Shown: positions 8,319 to 17,747, counted from the stretch's first letter. The stretch: DNA of 64,000 nucleotides from Mordavella massiliensis (GCF_016902415.1 NZ_JACJLV010000006.1:21244-85243); one strand, 5' to 3'. The notes: generated from the sequence alone by a model not told the origin. Program-made: numbers and translations.

Positions 8319-9166
8319 GAAAACTGATTAAATACGACTTAAAATCCATGAACCGGTTTCTCATCATCCTGCATGCATTTCTGCTGTTGATCGCGGTGCT
8401 TTTGCGCGTCTTTGTCACCAGCAGGATCCAGCTTCAGACCGATGAAGGAAGCCTCCTTTTTGCATTTGCCATCCTGGCCTACGTTCTGGCCATCACAGGC
8501 ATTGCCTTTGGAACCGCCATTGTCATTGCCGTACGGTTTTACAAAAATCTGTTTTCCGATGAAGGATATCTGACCTGGACCCTTCCGGTCACTCCCGGGA
8601 CCCATCTGCTGGCCAAAACCATTTCCGGCAGCATCTGGTCATTCATCGATAACGTCCTGGTCTTTGCAGCTCTCTACATCGGGATCGCAACACCGGATTT
8701 TCTCCGGCTGTTTGAATCCCAGAAAGAAGACCTGATGACCGAACTGGGATTCGTCGGAAAATATGCGGACATCACAGCCGGACAGCTGCTGGCCATTTTT
8801 CTTTTGATGGGGCTTCTCAGCTGCATCTGCAACGTGGTCATTTACTACGCTTCCATCGTGCTTGGCCAGTTGTTCCCGTCCCACCGGGTCGTAGGCGCTG
8901 TTGCCTGCTACTTTGCCATCACAACACTGGGCTCTGTCGCGTCCTTCCTGTTTACAGGCATCGCCCAGCTGTCTTCCGGAAACCTGAATTTCCGCTTCAT
9001 CGTAAACTTCGGAGCAGAAGGAGCCGCCGGCACAGGAATGTCACTCACCTTCGTTGAATACATCTCGCAGGTTCTTGTCATCAGCCTGGGCGCTTCTCTA
9101 CTTTTTAGCGCAGTGCTCTATATCATAAGTTATCAACTGATGAAGAAAAAAATAGATCTAAATTAA
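8312..9166 (+). CDS. ABC transporter permease, six-helix, partner of the upstream ATPase
   Basis: A 284-residue integral membrane protein with about six hydrophobic helices (near 12-35, 46-75, 108-130, 150-180, 195-220 and 245-275). It carries the loop SDEGYLTWTLPVTPGTHLLAKT between helices 2 and 3, a feature of ABC-2-like permeases encoded beside GntR/YtrA repressors. The start overlaps the ATPase gene by seven bases, indicating translational coupling. The TAA stop is the outer edge of a perfect 31-bp-arm palindrome. Substrate is not predictable; export of, or protection against, a membrane- or wall-active compound is an inference from family context. Confidence 0.8.
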   Translation: MLGKLIKYDLKSMNRFLIILHAFLLLIAVLLRVFVTSRIQLQTDEGSLLFAFAILAYVLAITGIAFGTAIVIAVRFYKNLFSDEGYLTWTLPVTPGTHLLAKTISGSIWSFIDNVLVFAALYIGIATPDFLRLFESQKEDLMTELGFVGKYADITAGQLLAIFLLMGLLSCICNVVIYYASIVLGQLFPSHRVVGAVACYFAITTLGSVASFLFTGIAQLSSGNLNFRFIVNFGAEGAAGTGMSLTFVEYISQVLVISLGASLLFSAVLYIISYQLMKKKIDLN

Positions 9167-9228
9167 CAAAAAAGTGACCGGGGACGGGGGATTTCTGGAA
9201 ATCCCCCGTCCCCGGTCACTTTTTTGTT
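9165..9228. repeat. Family B palindrome, copy 1, between two convergent stop codons
   Basis: Perfect inverted repeat with 31-bp arms (9165-9195 and 9198-9228) and a 2-base centre. The core reads GGGGACGGGGGATTTC; the outer arm is ACAAAAAAGTGACC. The left arm starts within the TAA of the ABC permease gene and the right arm ends within the TAA of azlD on the other strand, so nothing but palindrome separates the two genes. With A/T-rich ends it would terminate transcription in both directions. The same core with different outer arms recurs at 44751-44802. Confidence 0.9.
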
Positions 9229-9557
9229 TACAGACACTGGATCAATACCATATAAAGTACGGTTCCCGCGCCAATGCTAAGCAGGTTGTTCCGTTTCCAG
9301 ACATGCAGGAGGGCCGTCACCGCCACTGCCGCCGCTTCCGGCAGCCCGTAGGGCGCGGACCATACGGTTGTGGACCTTAAGCAGTACACCACCAGCATGC
9401 CGATGACTGCCGGCGTCAGCACCCGCCCCAGATACTTCACCACATCCGGGATCTCTTTCCCTTTTGGGAATACCAGAAAGGGAAAGACTCTGGTGCCAAA
9501 GGTTGTAACTGCCACAGCCAGGATGATCAGAAATGATGTGAATGCGCTTACCGGCAT
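9228..9557 (-). CDS. azlD: AzlD-like branched-chain amino acid export subunit
   Basis: A 109-residue, very hydrophobic protein with about four helices and the AzlD-family features VTTFGTRVFPFLVFP and CLRSTTVW. AzlD is the small partner of AzlC, together exporting branched-chain amino acids and analogues such as azaleucine in Bacillus. GAGGAGG lies six bases before ATG 9557. The first ten bases overlap the end of azlC, so translation is coupled. Its stop codon is the right end of a family B palindrome. Confidence 0.88.
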   Translation of the reverse strand: MPVSAFTSFLIILAVAVTTFGTRVFPFLVFPKGKEIPDVVKYLGRVLTPAVIGMLVVYCLRSTTVWSAPYGLPEAAAVAVTALLHVWKRNNLLSIGAGTVLYMVLIQCL

Positions 9558-10267
9558 GGCTCCTCCTCACCCCCTTCCAGTCTTTTCCTTCCCACGAACA
9601 GTAACAGTGTGATCAGCAGCATGGCCGGCAGTACAAAGCCGTCCGCCCCGAAGATCTGCAGGCAGAAGCATGCCGCCAGCACACCGATCACCTCCGGCGC
9701 CCGGTTTTTCTTTTCCATCCACTGTTCCACAAAGATCACTACAAACAGCGCCGTCATGGCAAAATCTATGCCTTCGGAGTCAAAGGGCAGAAAATTTCCC
9801 GCGATCCCGCCGATCATGGATCCGATCACCCAGTAGGACTGATCAAGGAGTGACACGGCCAGAAGAAACTGATCTTCTTCCACATCTTCCGGAACCTTTG
9901 TGGTGCATAAAAGGGAATAGGTCTCGTCGGTCAGCCCAAAGATCATATACCATCTCTTCTTCCCCATGCCGTGAAATTTTTCCAGCAGGGAGATTCCGTA
10001 AAAAATGTGCCGGATGTTGACCATCAGCGTCAGAAAGATGACCTGGAGAAAGGAGACGCCCGGAGCGAAGAAATTCACGGCCAGATACTGCCCGGATCCT
10101 GCGTAGACCAGGAGGCTCATCAGCCCGGCCCACAAAAAGGAATATCCTTTTTCCGAAAACATGACACCAAAAGCGATCCCGATAAACAGGTAACCTGTTA
10201 ATACCGGGATCGTGTATGGAAATGCTCTTTGAAATGCTTTTCTGTATCCTTTTCTGTATCCTTTCAT
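9548..10267 (-). CDS. azlC: AzlC-like branched-chain amino acid exporter
   Basis: A 239-residue membrane protein with the AzlC signature near the N-terminus (AFPYTIPVLTGYLFIGIAFG), AGSGQYLAVNF, and the family-typical NIRHIFYGISLLEKF followed by GLTDETYSLL. GGAGG is six bases upstream of ATG 10267. The N-terminal MKGYRKGYRKAF contains a short direct repeat (KGYRK twice). It forms a two-gene exporter with azlD. No Lrp-like regulator is next to it, unlike Bacillus azlB. Confidence 0.92.
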   Translation of the reverse strand: MKGYRKGYRKAFQRAFPYTIPVLTGYLFIGIAFGVMFSEKGYSFLWAGLMSLLVYAGSGQYLAVNFFAPGVSFLQVIFLTLMVNIRHIFYGISLLEKFHGMGKKRWYMIFGLTDETYSLLCTTKVPEDVEEDQFLLAVSLLDQSYWVIGSMIGGIAGNFLPFDSEGIDFAMTALFVVIFVEQWMEKKNRAPEVIGVLAACFCLQIFGADGFVLPAMLLITLLLFVGRKRLEGGEEEPCR

Positions 10268-10306
10268 TTTTCCTCCAAAAAGGAGGCCGCCTGCCTTTCT
10301 TCTGTC

Positions 10307-10945
10307 TTAGCTGCCTGTCGAATCCTCGTAGGCCTCTTTAAGATCCAGCAGGGCTTCCTGTAAAAGGGCGTCTGAGCGGACCGCCTCCTGATAGGAATCC
10401 TTCGTCTCCTGGAAAAGTTCCTGCACATCCTCATGCGCGGCCACTGTTTCCACAAAATCCTGTATCTCCTGATCCGCCGCATCCGTCTCTACCTGATATC
10501 TGCCTTCGCCGTCTCCGGTCACATAGACCGTCCCAAGCCCCGGCACCCGGGTATACACATCCCGGATCCTCATATCATACCGGACAAACGCCACGTATGT
10601 ATCCTGGTACTTTCCAAGCTTTGTATAAACCTTCAGGTTCTCATACCCTTCCACAAAGCTTGTCTCATCCCCCAGTTTCCGGTAATACCGCTCCACTGCG
10701 GAAGCGATCCCCGAATGTTCCTGAAGTGTTAACGGGTTTGCGGACATGTCCCTGCTGCCTTCATTTTCCTGCTGAGCCGCTGTTCCCGTCATCTTTTGTT
10801 CTTCCATCGTTCTCTTCTGTGCTTTCTGGCTTTTGTCATCGGTAAGGATCCATCCGGCCGCCCCCACGATAAGGACCAGAATGATCAGAACAGCCGTTGT
10901 CCTGATCCTGCCCCGCTGGAGAAGGCCCTTTTGCCTTCCTTCCAT
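10307..10945 (-). CDS. Membrane-anchored extracytoplasmic protein of unknown function
   Basis: A 212-residue protein with a basic N-terminus and one membrane helix (TTAVLIILVLIVGAAGWIL, about 15-35). A linker leads to a soluble domain (about 75-190) reading AVERYYRKLGDETSFVEGYENLKVYTK in part, with alternating strands like the NTF2-like/SnoaL or lipoprotein domains of Lachnospiraceae surface proteins, then a helical C-terminus. The start at 10945 (MEGRQKG) is chosen for the GGAGG seven bases upstream. It lies between tRNA-Arg and azlC on the same strand. I do not recognise a named family; a cell-wall-side protein is the safest statement. Confidence 0.65.
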   Translation of the reverse strand: MEGRQKGLLQRGRIRTTAVLIILVLIVGAAGWILTDDKSQKAQKRTMEEQKMTGTAAQQENEGSRDMSANPLTLQEHSGIASAVERYYRKLGDETSFVEGYENLKVYTKLGKYQDTYVAFVRYDMRIRDVYTRVPGLGTVYVTGDGEGRYQVETDAADQEIQDFVETVAAHEDVQELFQETKDSYQEAVRSDALLQEALLDLKEAYEDSTGS

Positions 10946-10991
10946 AAGACTACCTCCATATGGCACATACTAAAATTGGATAAAAAAAGTA

Positions 10992-11063
10992 CACACCCGG
11001 GCGGATTCGAACCGCCGCTCCCGCCTCCGGAGGGCGGTGCTCTATCCCCTGAGCTACGGGTGC
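10992..11063 (-). tRNA. tRNA-Arg (anticodon CCG)
   Basis: A complete cloverleaf is readable on the minus strand: acceptor GCACCCG pairing with CGGGTGT (terminal G-T), D-arm GCTC/GAGC, anticodon stem CCGCC/GGCGG with loop CTCCGGA giving anticodon CCG, and T-arm GGCGG-TTCGAAT-CCGCC. CCA is not encoded. It decodes CGG. A run of seven T follows about three bases after the gene, so the tRNA may be released by termination there with some read-through into the next gene. Confidence 0.93.
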
Positions 11064-11094
11064 ATATCTCCGGTCTTCTAAAATGACCATGGAT

Positions 11095-11123
11095 ATATTA
11101 ACACATATTTTTCATAAAGTAAA
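11095..11123 (-). promoter_or_regulatory. Promoter of the tRNA-Arg gene
   Basis: Minus strand TTTACT (11118-11123), 17-base spacer, TAATAT (11095-11100), about 32 bases before the tRNA 5' end. Both boxes and the spacing fit the vegetative consensus. Confidence 0.6.
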
Positions 11124-11132
11124 GAATAAAGT

Positions 11133-11175
11133 AAAGGAAATGCATCTCCGGCGAAAATGCATTTCCTTTTTTTCT
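11133..11175 (-). terminator. Bidirectional-looking terminator after the DUF5688 gene
   Basis: A perfect 13-bp stem (AAAGGAAATGCAT with its complement) around an 11-base loop follows the stop of the minus-strand gene at 11177. The longest T-run is on the plus-strand side, while the minus-strand side has a looser T-rich tail. Confidence 0.6.
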
Positions 11176-11176
11176 C

Positions 11177-12127
11177 TTAGGAACAGGGGAAATATGTCAG
11201 TTCTTTCCGGTTCCTGTCATAATAGTAGGCGTGATCCGAGAGCACCTCCTCTTCCCGCACCTGGCTTTCATTGATCTCCTTCACCATAGAAGAAAGCTCC
11301 TCATAGGAAAATCCGTGGCGGTCTGGCGTAAGGATCACCTCATGGATGCTGCTGGGGAGCACATAATAATTGCAGGCCAGTTCTGCCGCAATCTTCTCCA
11401 GACATCCCTCGTACAGCACCGCCGCGGCCCCGTGGCTCCTTAACCGGTTGGTCAACACATACATCACGTCTGAGGCCACTTCCTCCGGCTCCTCTTCCGG
11501 CTCTTCTTCCGGCTCTCCTTCTGACTTCGGATCTCCCGCCTTTTCCAGAAAGGCCTCCGACAGTTCCATGATCACCGTCTTCATGGCAGAAAATTCCTCC
11601 GGCAGGATCCTTCTGGTGTTCCTGCAGGCCCTCTGATAAAGTTCCTCTTCGGTCACCTGCCACAGTTCCTGGTGCTCTTTGCAGACCATCATGGCTGCAG
11701 TGCCGGATTCCGCCGCCTCCACCATCACATAATAGACGATCGCCAGATCCAGGAAGGGGCGGAACGGCGCTTTCTCAAGCAGTTCCTGATTGGCTTTTCG
11801 ATTCACCAGCCGGTAAACGATGCGATCCTTTACATAGCCGTAATCTTTCAGCTTCTTCGCCTCCCAGGAATGGCGGAACCGGACACGCGCATACAGCTCC
11901 AGCACTTCTCCTGCCACACATTCTTCCGAAAGCCCCATGCAGAATCTCTGGTAGTATTCCTCCAGAAAAATCGTAGGCGCGATGTTGATCCCTTTCTCTG
12001 TAAGCGTCAGTCCCTTGCGCCTGGTCCCGTTATTCTTCACAGCGGTATGGACCGTCACACGGACAGATGCTTCGGTCTTTTCCTCTACTCTTTCTCTTAC
12101 GCGTAACACAAACTGATCATAGGTCAT
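11177..12127 (-). CDS. DUF5688-family protein
   Basis: A 316-residue soluble protein. The start is the ATG at 12127 (MTYDQFVLRVRERV) with AAAGGAG upstream; the longer frame has no ribosome site. The opening pattern, including VKNNGTRRKGLTLTEKGINI and APTIFLEEYYQRF, is the hallmark of DUF5688, a family abundant in Lachnospiraceae and often present in several copies. Near residues 205-222 is a Glu/Pro-rich insertion (EGEPEEEPEEEPEE). The C-terminal part includes LACNYYVLPSSIHEVILTP. The molecular function of DUF5688 is unknown. It lies alone between a terminator and the efp terminator. Confidence 0.8.
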   Translation of the reverse strand: MTYDQFVLRVRERVEEKTEASVRVTVHTAVKNNGTRRKGLTLTEKGINIAPTIFLEEYYQRFCMGLSEECVAGEVLELYARVRFRHSWEAKKLKDYGYVKDRIVYRLVNRKANQELLEKAPFRPFLDLAIVYYVMVEAAESGTAAMMVCKEHQELWQVTEEELYQRACRNTRRILPEEFSAMKTVIMELSEAFLEKAGDPKSEGEPEEEPEEEPEEVASDVMYVLTNRLRSHGAAAVLYEGCLEKIAAELACNYYVLPSSIHEVILTPDRHGFSYEELSSMVKEINESQVREEEVLSDHAYYYDRNRKELTYFPCS

Positions 12128-12247
12128 AATACTCCTTTCTTTGCTGCAGTTCTTGCCTCTTGTGGAATTCCCGGCAGATAAGCCGGACAGAAATATCTGA
12201 CAGGCCGGCGGATGCGCCGGCGCATTTGGAATAGATAGGATCATTAT

Positions 12248-12279
12248 AAAAAAGCCCTGCAAAAAATGCAAGGCTTTTT
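12248..12279 (-). terminator. Terminator of efp
   Basis: Minus-strand hairpin AAAAAGCC(T)TGCA with TGCA(G)GGCTTTTT and a T-rich tail, about 50 bases after the efp stop. Confidence 0.8.
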
Positions 12280-12328
12280 CTCTCATGTCTGATAGAAATT
12301 TGCAAAACGCCAGATGGCGCCGCGTCTC

Positions 12329-12892
12329 TTATACTCTGGACAGGTATTCTCCTGTACGGGTGTCGATCTTGATCATCTCGCCCTGGTCTACAAACAGCGG
12401 AACAGAAACCTGCGCTCCGGTCTCCACGATAGCCGGCTTTGTAGCGCCCTGTGCGGTGTTGCCCTTGAATCCGGGCTCTGTCTCTGTTACCTGCAGCTCT
12501 ACGGTAAGCGGCGGCTCGATCGCAAACGGCTTCTCCTGATATAAGCTTACCGTTACCTCTTCATTTTCCTTTACGAATTTTAAGGAATCTCCCACATCCT
12601 CTGCGCTGACAGCGATCTGGTCAAAGGTCTCGTTATCCATAAAATAGAAAAGGTCTCCGTCATTGTAGAGATACTGCATTTTCTTTCTCTCAATAAACGC
12701 TTCCTGGAAGGACTCTGTCGGACGGAAGGTAGTCTCAACCACACCGCCGTTGATGATGTCTTTTAACTTCACGCGCACAAATGCTGCTCCCTTTCCAGGT
12801 TTTACATGCATAAATTCCATGACCTGACATACTTTTCCGTCAATTTCAAGGGTCATGCCATTTCTAAATTCACCTGCTGACTTTGTTGCCAT
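12329..12892 (-). CDS. efp: Elongation factor P
   Basis: A 187-residue protein of the usual three beta-barrel form: KOW-like N-domain (1-65), central OB domain (67-128) and C-terminal S1-like domain (130-187, with the signature [19 protein letters not shown]). The tip loop VKPGKGAAF carries the conserved lysine that touches the P-site tRNA and, in some bacteria, is modified. No epmA/epmB-type or rhamnosyl-modification gene is adjacent. EF-P relieves ribosome stalling at polyproline. GGAGG precedes ATG 12892, and a compact leader hairpin lies just upstream. Confidence 0.96.
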   Translation of the reverse strand: MATKSAGEFRNGMTLEIDGKVCQVMEFMHVKPGKGAAFVRVKLKDIINGGVVETTFRPTESFQEAFIERKKMQYLYNDGDLFYFMDNETFDQIAVSAEDVGDSLKFVKENEEVTVSLYQEKPFAIEPPLTVELQVTETEPGFKGNTAQGATKPAIVETGAQVSVPLFVDQGEMIKIDTRTGEYLSRV

Positions 12893-12911
12893 TCTATAAT
12901 CCTCCTTAATG

Positions 12912-12926
12912 GTGCCGTCCCGGCAC
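12912..12926 (-). promoter_or_regulatory. GC-rich hairpin in the efp leader
   Basis: A perfect 6-bp GTGCCG/CGGCAC stem with a 3-base loop ends a few bases before the efp ribosome-binding site. There is no T-run, so it is not a standard terminator for the upstream gene. It could affect efp mRNA stability or ribosome access. Confidence 0.4.
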
Positions 12927-12975
12927 TTCTACGTTTTGTTCGCTTTTATCATTTTATACTAAAATACGCCTGTTT

Positions 12976-13488
12976 TCAACCATTTTTTCGTTTCCTGGTC
13001 TCTCTCCTGTAAAAGAACAGCACGATCTTTTCCAGATACCGCTTCAGAACGATCTGAATCTCCTCCTTCGGATGCAGCGGCTTCACCAGGATATTGGGGA
13101 TCCCCGCCCGCTTGGCGCCCCATACATCTGTAAAAAGCTGGTCTCCGATGAACAGGGTGTTGCTCCTGTCCGTCCCCATGATCTCCATGGCCCGGATATA
13201 ATTTTTCGTGGAAGGCTTGTGGGCGTTATAGACGTAATCCACCTGGATCTTTTCATTAAACATCTTCACCCGCGGCTCCTGGTTGTTGGAGATCAGGCAG
13301 CATCGGTAGCCGATCCTTTTTAACCGTTCAAACAAGGCAACCGCCCGGTCGTCTGCCGGGGCATTGTGAGGGACCAGGGTGTTGTCAATATCAAAGATCA
13401 GCCCCCGGAATCCTTTTTCATACAGTTTTTCAAAATCGATCACATAGGTGGACGCAAGATACTGGTCCGGATAAAAGGTTTTAAACAT
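12976..13488 (-). CDS. yqeG: YqeG-type HAD-IIIA phosphatase
   Basis: A 170-residue haloacid-dehalogenase phosphatase. Motif I is FDIDNTLVP (about 31-39), motif II LISNN, and motif III/IV is FIGDQLFTDVWGAKRAGI (about 117-134). Length and motifs match the YqeG family, related to mitochondrial phosphatidylglycerophosphate phosphatase; a lipid-phosphate role is possible but not shown for bacterial YqeG. The ATG at 13488 overlaps the end of the chorismate mutase-shikimate kinase gene by eight bases, indicating coupled translation. Confidence 0.9.
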   Translation of the reverse strand: MFKTFYPDQYLASTYVIDFEKLYEKGFRGLIFDIDNTLVPHNAPADDRAVALFERLKRIGYRCCLISNNQEPRVKMFNEKIQVDYVYNAHKPSTKNYIRAMEIMGTDRSNTLFIGDQLFTDVWGAKRAGIPNILVKPLHPKEEIQIVLKRYLEKIVLFFYRRETRKRKNG

Positions 13489-14272
13489 TGGTCTCTTCCA
13501 TTTCTGTCAGCCGCTGTACCAGTTCTTCACAAACCTGGAGAACACTCTTGTGGTCCGTCTGTACCACCAGGTCCGCGGCCGCCTCATATTTTTCTCTACG
13601 CTGTTCCATCAGTTCCGCGATGCCTTCCACATTTTTCCGTCCCTTTAAGACCGGACGCTCATCGCTGTCCTTCACTCTTTCATAGATGGTCTGGGGACTT
13701 GCGGTCAGAAGGACCACGCGGCCGTTCTTCTTCATTTCCTCCACATTGCGCTGCCGCAGGGCCGTGCCTCCGCCGCAGGAAATGATCATATTTTTACGCT
13801 CCTGCATCTCTTCCAGAAGCGCCGTTTCCAGATCCCGGAAATATTCTTCTCCATAGGTGGCGAAGATGTCCGGGATGCTCATTTCCTCCCGCTCTTCGAT
13901 CACCTGGTCCATCTCCACGATCTCCATGTCAAACACGGTGCTCAGATAGTCGGAAATGGTCGTTTTCCCAGCGCCCATAAATCCGATCAGCACGATATTA
14001 TAGTCAAAAAGTTTTCTCGCCTGGATCCGCTTGCTGTTTTTCAGGATCCGGTCAAAAACGTCATAGATCTCTTCCTGATACTTGTTATGCGTAAGCTTCT
14101 CCTCCAGCCTTCTCTTCTGCTTTTTCTCCTGAAGAGGCTGCAGGATCGGCATGCCGTATTCTTCTTTGTAAGCCATGATCTTCTCGACGATGCTGTTTCT
14201 TTCCACCAGCGCGTCAATGATCCTGTCGTCACACAGGGCCAGCTGCTCCCGGTACATTTCCAAATCATTCAT
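13481..14272 (-). CDS. Chorismate mutase-shikimate kinase fusion
   Basis: A 263-residue bifunctional enzyme. Residues 1-90 form an AroQ-class helical chorismate mutase (YREQLALCDDRIIDALVERN, then YKEEYGMPI, ending in RIQARK), converting chorismate to prephenate. Residues 91-255 are shikimate kinase (Walker A GFMGAGKTT 97-105, DQVIEERE, FRDLET, SCGGGTALR, and the lid DERPVLKGR), phosphorylating shikimate. The fusion joins a step before and a step after chorismate in aromatic amino acid synthesis. The start ATG 14272 has GAGGAG upstream. The remaining aro genes are not in the window. Confidence 0.93.
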   Translation of the reverse strand: MNDLEMYREQLALCDDRIIDALVERNSIVEKIMAYKEEYGMPILQPLQEKKQKRRLEEKLTHNKYQEEIYDVFDRILKNSKRIQARKLFDYNIVLIGFMGAGKTTISDYLSTVFDMEIVEMDQVIEEREEMSIPDIFATYGEEYFRDLETALLEEMQERKNMIISCGGGTALRQRNVEEMKKNGRVVLLTASPQTIYERVKDSDERPVLKGRKNVEGIAELMEQRREKYEAAADLVVQTDHKSVLQVCEELVQRLTEMEETNV

Positions 14273-14315
14273 GGTGCATTTCTCCTCTTACTCTACTTTT
14301 ACCTGTACAATCATA

Positions 14316-15026
14316 TCAGTAATTGAAATCTTTCGCAAGAGCTTCCTTTACATCTGCCCGGAAGTTTTCCCAGGCGTCCGTATGCTCCACAAAATACCGG
14401 GGACATTCTTTTCCCGTCACATCGTAATGACGGATCACGTCCTCTTCTGTCAGATCAAACTTCAGGCAGAGCCAGGCACAAAGATCCACCAGGGACGCAT
14501 AGGTGGCGTCTGTAAATGCCCCGCTCTCGTCCGAATGGCAGCATTCAATGGAGACTGTATCGTTGTTCCGGCTGTTGGACGCATACGCCACCTCCCAGGT
14601 GGGCACGCACTGAACGATCTCGCCTTCCATCCCGATCACGAAATTACTGCTCACCTTTGTCTCATGGGTATCTTTCAGATTTTCAAAATAATTGCGGTTA
14701 TCCATGGCTGTCGCCCCGGGATTGGCTGTATAATGCACCACGATCCCCCGGATCTTTTCCGTGGCGGTCCCTGGTCTGGAATAAGGATTCACCGTCAGAA
14801 GCTCCACATCCATGGGCGGCCGGAGGGCGTCGATCCCCTCGCCTGTGCGTTCCGTATAGGCGTTGGAGCAGCGGCCGGTAAACCAAAGGACGCCAAGGAT
14901 CAGGAGCAAAAAAAGAAGCAGCACAAACCCCAGGCGGAGATTCCGTTTTCTTCTCCTCCTTCGCTGTGCTGCCATTCTCTTTCCGGCCGGATACATCCGG
15001 TCTCTTCTCACCTGCTGGTTCCTCAT
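14316..15026 (-). CDS. Membrane-anchored N-acetylmuramoyl-L-alanine amidase (Amidase_2/PGRP fold)
   Basis: A 236-residue protein with a very basic N-terminus, one membrane helix (about 29-49) and an Amidase_2 domain (about 90-225). The zinc site is built from IVVHYTANP (first His), SIECCHSDE and RHYDVTGKECP; SNFVIG and EIVQCVP are also typical. It would cut the amide bond between muramic acid and the stem peptide on the outer face. ATG 15026 is preferred over an in-frame TTG six bases upstream because of spacing to AAGG. It is on the same strand as the shikimate kinase fusion but 43 bases upstream. Confidence 0.85.
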   Translation of the reverse strand: MRNQQVRRDRMYPAGKRMAAQRRRRRKRNLRLGFVLLLFLLLILGVLWFTGRCSNAYTERTGEGIDALRPPMDVELLTVNPYSRPGTATEKIRGIVVHYTANPGATAMDNRNYFENLKDTHETKVSSNFVIGMEGEIVQCVPTWEVAYASNSRNNDTVSIECCHSDESGAFTDATYASLVDLCAWLCLKFDLTEEDVIRHYDVTGKECPRYFVEHTDAWENFRADVKEALAKDFNY

Positions 15027-15108
15027 TTGCAAATCCTTCTTTACACTTCCTGTTCCTTTTCATCTTACCACAGGAAAAAGCATTTTTCCAAAAGAGAACC
15101 TTAGGATT

Positions 15109-16146
15109 TTATGAATTTTTCAAGAACCGGTATACAGTAGTGGTCTGGTAAATCTCCCCGGCCTTTACCACCGGAGTCAGGAAATTCTCATGATGAAGGG
15201 CGTCCGGATAATACTGGGTCTCAAAGCAGGCCGCCTGGCGCTTCTCATAGACCGCTCCGTCTTTTCCTGTTTCATGATCCACGAAATTAGCGGTGTAGAA
15301 CTGGATGCCCGGAAGATCTGTGTAGACTTCCATGCGGATGCCGCTTTCTTCAGACTCCATTCCTGCCACCATCCGGAACCCGCTTCCGTTCAGAGCCCAG
15401 TTGTGGTCATAACCGCCTGCCAGTACAAGGGCTTCGTACTCTGCCCCGATCTCCCGGCCGATCTTCTTTTCCTTCCTGAAATCCATGGGCGTACCCTCTA
15501 CCGGAAGGATCTCCCCGGTAGGGATCAGTTCCTCATCGGTCGGCGTGTATGCGTCCGATGAGATCCATGCCGTATGGTCCAGTACATTTCCCGCGTCGTG
15601 TCCGTTCAGGTTAAAATAACTGTGATTGGTAAAGTTAAGAGGGGTGTCCTGATCCGGTACTCCGCGGTAGAAAAGCTTCAGTTCTCCGTCTTCTGTCAGA
15701 GTATAGGTTACCTCCATGTCTACAGCGCCCGGGAAGCCCTGGTCTCCGTCGGGGCTGTGCAGGGAAAATGTAATTTCCTGGCCGGAGCGGGCTTTCACCT
15801 GCCAGATCCGCTGTCCTGCAAAGTCTCTTCCGCCGTGAAGGGTATTTTTTCCATTGTCATTTCGTGTCAGTTCGTACGTCTTTCCATTCAGAGAAAAACT
15901 TCCGCCCCCGATCCGGTTGGCCACCCGTCCGACAGTGGCGCCAAAGTGGCCGGTTCCATTCTCATAGCCTGCGACCGTATCATATCCCAGCACCACGTCC
16001 CGCAGCTGTCCATCTTTATCCGGCACCAGAAGCTTTACCAGCGTTGCTCCGAAATCCGTCACATACGCCTGCATCCCCTGCCCGTTTTCCAGGCGGTACA
16101 TGGATGCTTTCTCCCCTTCTTTTGTCATTCCAAATGCTTCTGTCAT
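15109..16146 (-). CDS. galM: Aldose 1-epimerase (galactose mutarotase)
   Basis: A 345-residue enzyme of the GalM family that interconverts alpha and beta anomers of hexoses. Visible landmarks are FGATVGRVANRI (about 70-81), the catalytic histidine pair region (TLHGG and NHSYFNLNGH), and the C-terminal GIQFYTANF and CFETQYYPDA with the catalytic glutamate. ATG 16146 is chosen because GGAGGAAAG lies seven bases upstream. It stands alone after guaB and is separated from it by a stem-loop; no Leloir genes are adjacent. Confidence 0.93.
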   Translation of the reverse strand: MTEAFGMTKEGEKASMYRLENGQGMQAYVTDFGATLVKLLVPDKDGQLRDVVLGYDTVAGYENGTGHFGATVGRVANRIGGGSFSLNGKTYELTRNDNGKNTLHGGRDFAGQRIWQVKARSGQEITFSLHSPDGDQGFPGAVDMEVTYTLTEDGELKLFYRGVPDQDTPLNFTNHSYFNLNGHDAGNVLDHTAWISSDAYTPTDEELIPTGEILPVEGTPMDFRKEKKIGREIGAEYEALVLAGGYDHNWALNGSGFRMVAGMESEESGIRMEVYTDLPGIQFYTANFVDHETGKDGAVYEKRQAACFETQYYPDALHHENFLTPVVKAGEIYQTTTVYRFLKNS

Positions 16147-16168
16147 GATTCTTTCCTCCTCCATATAA

Positions 16169-16200
16169 GACAGGCCCGGACCTTCCGGCACGGGCCTGTC
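16169..16200 (-). terminator. Stem-loop between guaB and galM
   Basis: A perfect 10-bp GC-rich stem (GACAGGCCCG with its complement) around 12 bases, starting 13 bases after the guaB stop and ending about 14 bases before the galM ribosome site. The tail on the minus strand is only TTATAT, so it may be a leaky terminator or attenuator. Confidence 0.5.
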
Positions 16201-16212
16201 AATGTGTCTTTT

Positions 16213-17694
<1,482 letters not shown>

Positions 17695-17713
17695 CTATGA
17701 TTTTATATTTACC

Positions 17714-17747
17714 GGCAATCATATCAAAGATTGCCATGATTTGTCAA
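17714..17747 (-). promoter_or_regulatory. guaB promoter with a dyad over the -10 box
   Basis: Minus strand TTGACA (17742-17747), 18 bases, TATGAT (17718-17723). A dyad of 7-bp arms, GGCAATC and GATTGCC (17714-17735), straddles the -10 box and could be a repressor site. There is no room for a guanine riboswitch in the short leader. Confidence 0.6.
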
